Shown: positions 1 to 6,477 of the stretch, in pieces
How the letters are laid out: each line of letters opens with the position of its first letter
Numbering within the stretch: position 1 is the stretch's first letter
Source: Akkermansiaceae bacterium
GTDB taxonomy: Bacteria; Verrucomicrobiota; Verrucomicrobiia; Verrucomicrobiales; Akkermansiaceae
Assembly: GCA_903909905.1 (NCBI GenBank)
Contig: CAIVXP010000335.1
Coordinates: 1-6,913, forward strand
Direction: 5' to 3'
DNA length: 6,913 bases
Notes under the pieces: model-generated
What the model was told of the DNA's origin: nothing
The model's input: only the letters and a program-made list of their open reading frames with translations
The model's database searches: none
Position numbers and translations under genes: made by a program

Positions 1-1764
1 CAGTGTCCACCACAGCGTGGCTATCGCAAGAGCAAGGCATGAAATGCCAACGGCTATTTTCCCCAGGATGAGTTCCCCGATGCCATAGATGAGGGATAGC
101 ACCATGACCATGCCGATGAACCATGAAATCATCGTGCGACCGAAGCTCTCCACCGAATCATAGGGCTCGCCCAAATCACGAATCACGGGTTTCCATCCAA
201 AAGCGAAAGGCCGCGCGCTGAGAAGAAATTTTTTCAAACCTTCCATTGGCTCGGGTGGGGTGAGGAGCGTAACCACGACAGTCACAGTGGTGACGAAAAC
301 GACGGATAAAAGCATCCTAGCCCCGGTGAGACGCTCGGCTGTGGAAAATTGCACACCGTCCTCCAAACCGAGAAGCGCGGCCATCGGGGTGTCGAATATT
401 TTGAAAACCAGCATGGCAACAACCATAACCCAGCCGGCGATTAGGCCGGCGATCGATCCGTAGCGGTTTAGGCGCCACCAGAACCATTGGGCGAACGCGA
501 TGATAATGCCTCCCGCACCGAGTACATAGAAAATCGAGAGAAGCTGCAGGATCGAGTCGGCCATCAGGGCGACCGACGCGCCCGCGGCGGCGATGAGCAC
601 CGTGGCGAATCGGCCCGCGACCACATAGCTGTGCTCGGAGGAATCGGATTTGATAAAACGCCGGAAGACGTCATTCATCAGGTAGGACGAGCCCCAATTG
701 AAAAGGGTGGTGATCGTCGAGATGAAGGCAGCAAGGAGGCCCGCCACGAGCAGGCCGCGCAATCCCGCTGGCAGGACCAACATGAGCATCTTAGGGTAAG
801 CGCTGCCGTTTTCAGCGGTTGGAAGATTAGGAATCAGGATCATCGAGCAAAGAGCGACGATAATCCAAGGCCACGGCATAAGTGCGTAGTAGAGGACGGT
901 GTGTAAGAGTTGGGCGCCGCTGGCGTGACTGGAGTTTTTACAGGCGAGGAGGCGCTGGGCGTTGTAACCACCGCCGATCGCAATACTAAAGCCGAGAAGT
1001 ATAAAGGTGAGTGCATCCCAGAAAGGCAACTGGCCATGCTGTGATCCGATGCTCGGAAGAAGATTAAGGCCGCTGCCAGGCCAGTCCTGGATTCCGCGTA
1101 GTTTTTCGACCATTTCCGCTGGGCCTCCGACGGCCCAAACGGACATTCCGGCCAGTATGAGTGTGCCGATGGTGGCGACGATCAGTTGGAAAAAATCGGA
1201 GTAAACAACGCCCGAAAGGCCGCCGAAGGTGGAGACTACAATAGCCAGCGCGACCACGCCGATCGTCACATAGAGACGCATTTCCGGCGGAAGGCCGAGG
1301 GCTTCGCGGGAGATCGTTTCCATGGCCATGATAACCCAGCCGCACATGAGCGGGCACATGACTAAAGCTCCGAAGAAGCCGCTCCATCCGCGCAGGAACT
1401 TCGCGAAACCGCCGCCGAAGCGAAGCTCCAACATTTCCACATCCGTGAGCAAAGCCATCCGGCGCCAGCGCCGTCCGAAATAGACGACCGTCAGAACCGC
1501 TCCCGTGAAGGGAGCACAGAATTGCCACACGAAATGGATTCCGTGCTCGCGCACCAGGGCCGTGACCCAAAGCGGTGTGTCTGCGGCGAAACTGGTGGCC
1601 GTGAGCGAGGCGCCGGCAGCGAACCAAGGCAGGGAGCGGCCGGAAACAAAGTAGGACTCCATGTCCTTGCCGCCCGATTTAGTGAAGTAGATGGCGATGC
1701 CAACCGTCGCCAAAATCATGAGGGCGATGCTGATGTAATCGATTCCTGCGAGTGTATTATCCAT
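1..1764 (-). CDS. Sodium:solute symporter (SSS family), 3' end outside window
   Basis: Inner-membrane transporter of the SSS (LeuT-fold) family that would use a sodium gradient to import a sugar or other small solute. The frame starts at ATG 1764 and stays open for 588 codons to the window edge, so the C-terminus is missing. Visible landmarks are an N-terminal hydrophobic segment (about residues 8-28), the 'FAADTPL' stretch at 59-65 in TM1/TM2 territory, 'WRRMALLTDVEMLELRF' near 100-116, the SSS signature-like 'GGLSGVVYSDFFQ' at 181-193, and 'AAFISTITTLFN' at 345-356. The last resembles the sodium-site helix of the family (candidate S349, T350). Further hydrophobic segments follow to 588. The start lies only 30 bp after the GH95 stop, so it is co-transcribed. 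No clear Shine-Dalgarno precedes it. The substrate cannot be read from sequence; the neighbours suggest fucose, galactose or a small glycoside. Family assignment is firm, substrate is inference. Confidence 0.93.
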   Translation of the reverse strand, partial: MDNTLAGIDYISIALMILATVGIAIYFTKSGGKDMESYFVSGRSLPWFAAGASLTATSFAADTPLWVTALVREHGIHFVWQFCAPFTGAVLTVVYFGRRWRRMALLTDVEMLELRFGGGFAKFLRGWSGFFGALVMCPLMCGWVIMAMETISREALGLPPEMRLYVTIGVVALAIVVSTFGGLSGVVYSDFFQLIVATIGTLILAGMSVWAVGGPAEMVEKLRGIQDWPGSGLNLLPSIGSQHGQLPFWDALTFILLGFSIAIGGGYNAQRLLACKNSSHASGAQLLHTVLYYALMPWPWIIVALCSMILIPNLPTAENGSAYPKMLMLVLPAGLRGLLVAGLLAAFISTITTLFNWGSSYLMNDVFRRFIKSDSSEHSYVVAGRFATVLIAAAGASVALMADSILQLLSIFYVLGAGGIIIAFAQWFWWRLNRYGSIAGLIAGWVMVVAMLVFKIFDTPMAALLGLEDGVQFSTAERLTGARMLLSVVFVTTVTVVVTLLTPPEPMEGLKKFLLSARPFAFGWKPVIRDLGEPYDSVESFGRTMISWFIGMVMVLSLIYGIGELILGKIAVGISCLALAIATLWWTL

Positions 1765-1794
1765 AGAGAAGAGTACGGGTGTGGGGTTTTATCT

Positions 1795-4173
1795 TTAAGC
1801 GGGAGCTGTAAAAGCCGATTCATGGAAGACGCCTTCTAGTTTGTGGAAAACGCCCTCGGACGACTCGACGGTTTCGGTCGAAAGTTCGAGACTCTTGCCG
1901 CGATCATTGCCGAATAGGACCTGGCGTTTATCACCAGTGAAGCGGGCGCGCCACCAGCCCTCGGTGCGATCCCATTCCAAGTCGAGAATACCGCCACCGC
2001 GCAGGCGCATACCTTTCAGGCTGCCATGACGCCAGCTCCAGGGCAGAGCTGGAAGCAACCGAAGCATGCCCGGGGTTGAAAGGGCGAGCATTTCGTAAAC
2101 CGCAGAGGTGATGCCATTGTTGGCCTCGGTCTGCACAAGCGGGCGCGGACCCTTTCGGTAGTCCATGGTGATGCCCATGTCGCGAAGGTCGTTGTGGGCG
2201 GTGAAGAGATTCACGCCGACGACGGAGCGACAGAGGAGTTGCAGAGATTGCAGGGCGCGCCCGGGTTTGCCGAGGCGCGAGTAGATGTGAGCCATGTGAG
2301 CGAGTGACCAGCCTGTTTGATCCGCCAGTCCAACGACGAGGCGTTTTTCCACCGCAATACGGCAGGCCTCGAACAATTCGGAGTTGTCGGGCGTGATCTC
2401 GAAGCCGGGGAAAAGCGGGTAGAGGTGTGAGAGGTGGCGGTGGTGGTAGTTGTCCATCTGGCGCGGATCTACCCATTCGGCGATCGCTCCGTCCTCGTTG
2501 ATACGGTAGGGCGGGAGCTTTTGGAGCATATCTTGCCAGCGCTTGGCATCCTCGCACTCGCCACCCTCGATGAGACGGACGGACGCGAGGAGGTTGCCCA
2601 AAAGTTCGCGCACGAGGGCGAAATCCATCGTGGCGTCCACGCAGATGCGAGCGGGGTGACCCTTCGGGCTAACATGGCCGAGCGGATGATTTTCCGGCGA
2701 ATTGCCGGGGTAACTGTGGAGGAAGCCATCTTTACCCTCCACGAGAAAGTCCTCATAGAACCAAGCCACCTCGCGCATGAATGGAATCGCACGCTTAACA
2801 AGAAATTCACGGTCGCCGGTGTGGAGCCAGTAATCGTAATAAATCTGAGCGAGCCACGCGCCGCTGCCAGTCCAGAATTGCACATGCGCTTGGAGGTTTT
2901 TCTTCAGGCCGCACTCGGGAGACATGTAAAGCGGCGGGAGAATGCCACGGCAAGCGAACATGTTTTTTGCATTCGTGCGGAAGTCGTCCATCCTCTCCTC
3001 GAGAAGGTCGAACACTCCCTCGACGCACTCGGGCAGACCGCCCGGCAGTGCAGGCCAGATGGCCATCTGGAGGTTTTCATTGAAGAAAAATACGCACCAC
3101 CAGGGTGGGAGGTGGTTACCGTTCCAGATTCCCTGGAGGTTCGGCGGAAGCGTTCCCTTCGCCGCGGATGCCACGAGCAGGTAGCGGCCGAAATTCGCCA
3201 AGCGCGCCAGCAGGGCGTCGGGCACATCGCCGCGGTAGGCTTTCAGCAAAAGCTCATCGTTCGAGAGCTCTGAGCCGTCCACCTCGAGATTGAGGACGCA
3301 ACGCCCGTAGCGCTCGGAGTGAATCGCCTCATGGCGGGATTGCAGGTCGGTGCGTATGACGAGGGCAGCAAGCCTCTCAATCTCCGCCTTCAATTGCTCG
3401 GGTGTGGGGGCAATGAGCATGTTGGAAACAATCCGGCAGCCCGGCTCGGGCGCGATGCGGACGGAATGGCCGCCGACGCGCGAAGAGGCTAGGTCGCCCC
3501 AGTGGGCAACAACGGCGCAGGAGGCCTCATCCGGACCATCGAAGCGTGAGGCAAGCCAACCGTTTCCGAAGGTTGTCGTTTGCCGGATGTTCAAAGGCTG
3601 CAGGCTGTCGGTGTGGTCTATCGCTTCTGCAAGATCCTGTGAAGCGAACCACAGCAACAACTCGGACGGTGCGTCGCCCTCCTCGCAGGGTTGGAAAACG
3701 AAACACGAGTCGGCCATCGAGACAAAGGTCGAGCGACTAAAGTGGTGTCCGTCGAGCTTCCAGTCCACCCCGGCGACCCCCTTGGCAAAATCCAGCCAGC
3801 GCCGGTAATTACGGAAGGCCCCACCAATCTCGCGGCGTATGTTCAAAACCGGCCCGGGCAGGTAGTGCGCGCTGTCCGCGAGATATCCGATTTCACGCCA
3901 CGCGCGGCGGTAAACATCGTTGGCAGTGGTAAAATCCCCCACATCGAGCAGGCGTCGCACTTCCGCGAGCATGTGGGAACTTTCCGGCAGGTCCGGCGAG
4001 ATCGCCCCGCCGTAATAGCGCTCGTGGTTGAAGAGGATGCGTTCGTGGGCGAGGCCTCCAAATTGCATAGCGCCGAGCACTCCGTTTCCTAGCGGAGTGG
4101 CGTCGCGCCAGTCGAAAGCTGCACTCTCCATCCATGAGGAATGAATGCCGTGGTGTTCTTGTGTTCGTGTCAT
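1795..4173 (-). CDS. GH95-family glycosidase, probable alpha-L-fucosidase/alpha-L-galactosidase
   Basis: A 792-residue protein of the GH95 (alpha/alpha)6-barrel family, which hydrolyses terminal alpha-L-fucosides (classically alpha-1,2) or alpha-L-galactosides by inversion. The N-terminal family motif is 'DATPLGNGVLGAMQFGG' (24-40). The barrel shows 'NLQGIWNGN' (345-353), 'FNENLQM' (364-370), 'NSPEN' (491-495), 'HHRHLSHLYPLFPG' (577-590) and 'TGWSLAH' (620-626). By comparison with the studied Bifidobacterium enzyme AfcA, N365 and N367 match its N421 and N423, and E494 matches the general acid E566. The position of D766 appears to be E683 in 'QTEANNG' (681-687), a conservative but notable change. 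Length is usual for the family. No signal peptide or lipobox is visible, so a cytoplasmic enzyme is likely. ATG 4173 is preferred because W14 and nearby residues still fit the family N-terminus; ATG 4131 is an alternative. The start overlaps the preceding small ORF as ATGA. Exact sugar specificity is uncertain. Confidence 0.93.
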   Translation of the reverse strand: MTRTQEHHGIHSSWMESAAFDWRDATPLGNGVLGAMQFGGLAHERILFNHERYYGGAISPDLPESSHMLAEVRRLLDVGDFTTANDVYRRAWREIGYLADSAHYLPGPVLNIRREIGGAFRNYRRWLDFAKGVAGVDWKLDGHHFSRSTFVSMADSCFVFQPCEEGDAPSELLLWFASQDLAEAIDHTDSLQPLNIRQTTTFGNGWLASRFDGPDEASCAVVAHWGDLASSRVGGHSVRIAPEPGCRIVSNMLIAPTPEQLKAEIERLAALVIRTDLQSRHEAIHSERYGRCVLNLEVDGSELSNDELLLKAYRGDVPDALLARLANFGRYLLVASAAKGTLPPNLQGIWNGNHLPPWWCVFFFNENLQMAIWPALPGGLPECVEGVFDLLEERMDDFRTNAKNMFACRGILPPLYMSPECGLKKNLQAHVQFWTGSGAWLAQIYYDYWLHTGDREFLVKRAIPFMREVAWFYEDFLVEGKDGFLHSYPGNSPENHPLGHVSPKGHPARICVDATMDFALVRELLGNLLASVRLIEGGECEDAKRWQDMLQKLPPYRINEDGAIAEWVDPRQMDNYHHRHLSHLYPLFPGFEITPDNSELFEACRIAVEKRLVVGLADQTGWSLAHMAHIYSRLGKPGRALQSLQLLCRSVVGVNLFTAHNDLRDMGITMDYRKGPRPLVQTEANNGITSAVYEMLALSTPGMLRLLPALPWSWRHGSLKGMRLRGGGILDLEWDRTEGWWRARFTGDKRQVLFGNDRGKSLELSTETVESSEGVFHKLEGVFHESAFTAPA

Positions 4174-4343
4174 TGGTAAATGTGGAGCAAAGGGTCAGGA
4201 CAGGCTCTTCCCGAGTTCTGGAGCACTTGAGAGGCTGTGAGTGCCAGCCTGCCGAGCGCGAGGGATGCGGGCATCATCGAGACGCCGCAAAACTTTGCGA
4301 TTTTTTTGAGGCCGCGCTGGCGTGCGGTTGTATTGATATTCAC
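4170..4343 (-). CDS. Small LacI-like helix-turn-helix protein or decayed LacI regulator N-terminus
   Basis: A 57-residue ORF starting with GTG 4343, which overlaps the sulfatase stop (GTGA), and ending with TGA 4172-4170, which overlaps the GH95 start (ATGA). An in-frame TAA two codons upstream of the GTG means it cannot begin much earlier. Residues 12-30 read 'LKKIAKFCGVS' then 'MMPASLAL', matching the LacI-family pattern L-x-x-I-A-x-x-x-G-V-S-x-x-x-x-S-x-A-L of helix 1 and the recognition helix. Downstream 'VL' (40-41) and 'CPDPLL' (48-53) resemble the helix 3 and hinge region ('RVLEAA...YRPDPLL'). The segments joining them are about four and two residues shorter than usual, and P25 replaces the common Thr. 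The effector-binding domain is absent. It could be a relic of a deleted regulator, a stand-alone DNA-binding microprotein, or just a coupling ORF with fortuitous similarity. LacI resemblance is moderately sure; expression and function are unknown. Confidence 0.5.
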   Translation of the reverse strand: MNINTTARQRGLKKIAKFCGVSMMPASLALGRLALTASQVLQNSGRACPDPLLHIYQ

Positions 4344-6133
4344 GGGTTATGCGGCAGCTCGGGAAGGATTCTGCAAAAATAAGCCCCCTGTGGCTTGCCA
4401 GATGCGCGCTGGCCATAGATCAGGGGTTCGAGGAAATAAAGTCCAGGAGTGAGCTCCACCCGAAGCTGGACGGTGTTGGAGTCGGCGGAAATTTCCACAC
4501 GGTGTTTTTTCCCGGCGATCTCCAGTTCCGCGAATCCCTTGGCGAATGAAGCCAATTCCTGTGCGCCGTGGGGCCGCTGACGCATTTCGATCAAATACCT
4601 CCCGGGGGTTTCCGCCTCCACAAGCCAACCTCCGCACGCGCCGTCCACGCCGGAGATTTTGCGGCCAGCCGTCCATTCGCGAATGTGTTCCTGCTCCCAA
4701 AGGCCCGCTGGCAGGGGTTCGGGCATCGCGCGGCTTGGCTGCCAATCCATGCAGGTCAATTCCACCGCTCCGGTTCCAAGGAGGCCGATGGGAAAGGGTT
4801 GGGGCGTGAGGGCGGCGTCGCGGACGGATTCCCACCATTTTAAATGCGCTTTGCGAAGATTGTCGCGGACTTCAGGATGGGATTTTGAAATGTCATGGCT
4901 TTGACCCGGATCGGATTCGAGGTCGTAGAGTTTCTCGCCGTTGACGAGGCTGTGGCGCTGGTTGCGGACGGAAGCGTTGAGGAAGGGCAGCTTGTCCACG
5001 GAAGTATTCGATGACCAGCGCGCCACATGGGTCGGCAGAATTCGATCTTGCCAATCGGGCGGCTGCTCGCCGGCGAGCAGAATCGGCAGAAGCGAGCGCC
5101 CGTCGGGTGTGGGAAATCCAGCAAGATCGAGACCACAGGCTTGGGCAAGAGTGGGCAGCACATCGCAAAGCGAGGAGAGGGTAGCAACCGTGCGGTTCGC
5201 GGGAAAGTGTCCCGGCCAGGAGAAGACTGCGGGAATCCGCACGCCGCCCTGGAAGGCGCTGCCCTTGGTGCCGCGCAGGCCGCCATTAAAATCCCCCGGG
5301 CGTGGTGCCCCCCCCAGAGCGGTGCCGTTGTCACTGAGGAAAATCACGATCGTCTCGCGGTCGAGACCATCTTTGGTGAGTCCGGCGAGCATCCGGCCCA
5401 AGGCTGAATCGAGATTCGTGATCATGCCGTAAAATTTGGCGAGGTTTTCCGGCAGACCCGCATCGCGGTAAGGCTTCACCCATTCGTCGGCGATTTGTAG
5501 CGGCACATGCGGCGCGTTGAGCGGTAGGTAGCACAACCATGGTTGCTTCTCCGCGCGGATCCATTTCAACGCCTCGTCCACAAAAATATCGGTCATGTAG
5601 CCTTGGAAGGGCTTCCATTTGCCGCCCTCCTGCAAGTGGGGGTCGAACATGGTGTTGCCCCAGAAATCCGGCGTTTGGCCGGTCGCCCCCCCACCAACTA
5701 GGAGAGCGTGCTGAAAGCCTCGATCCAAAGGATGAAAAGGCCTCGGGTCGCCGAGATGCCATTTTCCAAAAATACCGGTGCGGTAGCCAGCTGAGGAGAA
5801 GGCTCCCGCCATTGTGGAAACTCCCAAGCGCAGCAGATTTCTTCCTTCGATGGTATGGGTCACCCCGGAGCGGAACTCATGCCGGCCTGTCATCAGCGAG
5901 GCCCGGGACGGTGAGCAGGTCGGGCTCGCGAGAAAATCGGTGAACCGCACCCCGCTGCGCGCCAAGTTGTCCAAATGCGGGGTTTTTAAAACCGGATTCC
6001 CCTGGAAGCCCGCATCGCCAAACCCCTGGTCGTCGGTCATCACGAGGAGCACATTCGGCCGCGAGGCCGCGAGGGACGCCGGAATTGCAAAAAACAACGC
6101 AAATCCAAGAGCGGGTATTTTGAATAACTTCAT
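4340..6133 (-). CDS. Secreted S1-family sulfatase (formylglycine-dependent)
   Basis: A 597-residue sulfatase that would hydrolyse sulfate esters, here probably on a glycan, outside the cytoplasm. Residues 1-23 form a Sec signal peptide with an 'ASLAA' type cleavage region. The active-site motif 'CSPSR' (73-77) fits C-x-P-x-R; C73 would be converted to formylglycine by FGE or an anSME-type enzyme, neither of which is in the window. Metal ligands are visible as D34-D35 ('TDDQG') and D268-N269 ('SDNG'). Other conserved residues are K124 and H126 ('GKWHLG'), H209 ('NAPHVP') and K290 ('RGTKGSAFQGGVRIP'). The sulfatase fold ends around 'YDLESDPGQSHDI' (403-415) and a following helix. About 140 residues remain (455-597), with beta-rich character, not recognised as a named domain. 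Two G tracts lie inside the gene. The gene opens the operon, with GH95 and symporter downstream. No strong Shine-Dalgarno precedes ATG 6133. The subfamily and substrate are not determinable by eye. Confidence 0.95.
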   Translation of the reverse strand: MKLFKIPALGFALFFAIPASLAASRPNVLLVMTDDQGFGDAGFQGNPVLKTPHLDNLARSGVRFTDFLASPTCSPSRASLMTGRHEFRSGVTHTIEGRNLLRLGVSTMAGAFSSAGYRTGIFGKWHLGDPRPFHPLDRGFQHALLVGGGATGQTPDFWGNTMFDPHLQEGGKWKPFQGYMTDIFVDEALKWIRAEKQPWLCYLPLNAPHVPLQIADEWVKPYRDAGLPENLAKFYGMITNLDSALGRMLAGLTKDGLDRETIVIFLSDNGTALGGAPRPGDFNGGLRGTKGSAFQGGVRIPAVFSWPGHFPANRTVATLSSLCDVLPTLAQACGLDLAGFPTPDGRSLLPILLAGEQPPDWQDRILPTHVARWSSNTSVDKLPFLNASVRNQRHSLVNGEKLYDLESDPGQSHDISKSHPEVRDNLRKAHLKWWESVRDAALTPQPFPIGLLGTGAVELTCMDWQPSRAMPEPLPAGLWEQEHIREWTAGRKISGVDGACGGWLVEAETPGRYLIEMRQRPHGAQELASFAKGFAELEIAGKKHRVEISADSNTVQLRVELTPGLYFLEPLIYGQRASGKPQGAYFCRILPELPHNP

Positions 6134-6477
6134 CTCAATTTTTTGACGCAGATTTTCAGGGTGATGTCCCGCAGATCGTTAAAATCGGTCGGGCTACTGG
6201 GGGTGATCATTTTCATCAGGATTGATTTTTCAAGTTTGATTCGGCCCGCTAGTCAAAAAGCAGCGGGTGTGGTCAGGCTGGGATCGGCTTGCTGGGAGGT
6301 GGGGTAAATCCTCGTGGCCAGATTTTCCTGATTGCCGATTCAATGGCGGCACTGCCGTTGCGCTTCACAATGCGTTATCTTTCAGGCTTTTCACACACGC
6401 CCCTTGCTGAGAGTCGGCCAAGTAGCGTTGCGACGGTAGTGACATTCGACGACGGTCACGCAAATCCCGCAGGATAG
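6134..6477. other. Intergenic region between lnt and the sulfatase operon
   Basis: No convincing gene is seen here on either strand. It contains the weak promoter/operator signals described above, the hairpin 6245-6267, a tight dyad CGGCA-C-TGCCG at 6347-6357, and an inverted GTGAC...GTCAC pair at 6439-6459 just downstream of the lnt stop. None of these is followed by a clear T run, so no intrinsic terminator is called for lnt. Short open stretches exist in several frames, for example 31 codons from GTG 6368 to 6273 on the minus strand, but none carries a recognised motif. A 28-codon minus-strand ORF (6216-6130) ends in TGA overlapping the sulfatase ATG and might be a leader, though any start followed by A yields such an overlap. 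An interspersed intergenic repeat is possible but cannot be tested from one copy. Confidence 0.5.
6204..6256 (-). promoter_or_regulatory. Candidate promoter and operator-like dyads upstream of the sulfatase operon
   Basis: On the minus strand TTGACT (6256-6251) matches five of six -35 bases, followed after 17 bp by a poor -10 candidate TTGAAA (6233-6228, three of six). An AT-rich patch covers this zone. It includes the dyad TTGATTTTTCAA (6222-6233, arms TTGA/TCAA) and a second weak dyad TGAT-N7-ATCA (6204-6218), together looking like an imperfect tandem repeat of TGAT..TTTTCA. The -35 sits in the loop of a hairpin with arms 6245-6250 and 6262-6267 (CCCGCT/AGCGGG). The position, roughly 70-120 bp before the sulfatase start, is reasonable for promoter plus operator. 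The match is weak and sigma-70 consensus may not hold in this phylum. Confidence 0.25.

Noticed and set aside
487..906. Plus-strand ORF of 139 codons
   Set aside because: Antisense to the transmembrane region of the symporter; highly charged composition typical of a complement of hydrophobic codons.
1064..1627. Minus-strand ORF of 187 codons inside the symporter
   Set aside because: It is an out-of-frame shadow, Arg/His-rich, while the frame from ATG 1764 gives a continuous SSS transporter with its motifs.
2434..3273. Plus-strand ORF of 279 codons
   Set aside because: It lies wholly antisense to the GH95 gene, whose motifs are clear; GC-rich codon use opens the opposite frame. No recognisable domain.
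4195..4416. Minus-strand ORF of 73 codons across the sulfatase end and gap
   Set aside because: It overlaps the sulfatase for most of its first third and shows no motif. The alternative frame in the gap (4343-4170) has the LacI-like pattern and exact overlaps with both neighbours.
6245..6267. Hairpin considered as the lnt terminator
   Set aside because: Stem of 6 bp with an 11-nt loop and no T run after it on the minus strand; it is also about 210 bp from the lnt stop.
6289..6477. Plus-strand ORF of 62 codons in the lnt-sulfatase gap
   Set aside because: No start signal, no recognised motif, opposite to all neighbours; kept only as part of the intergenic description.
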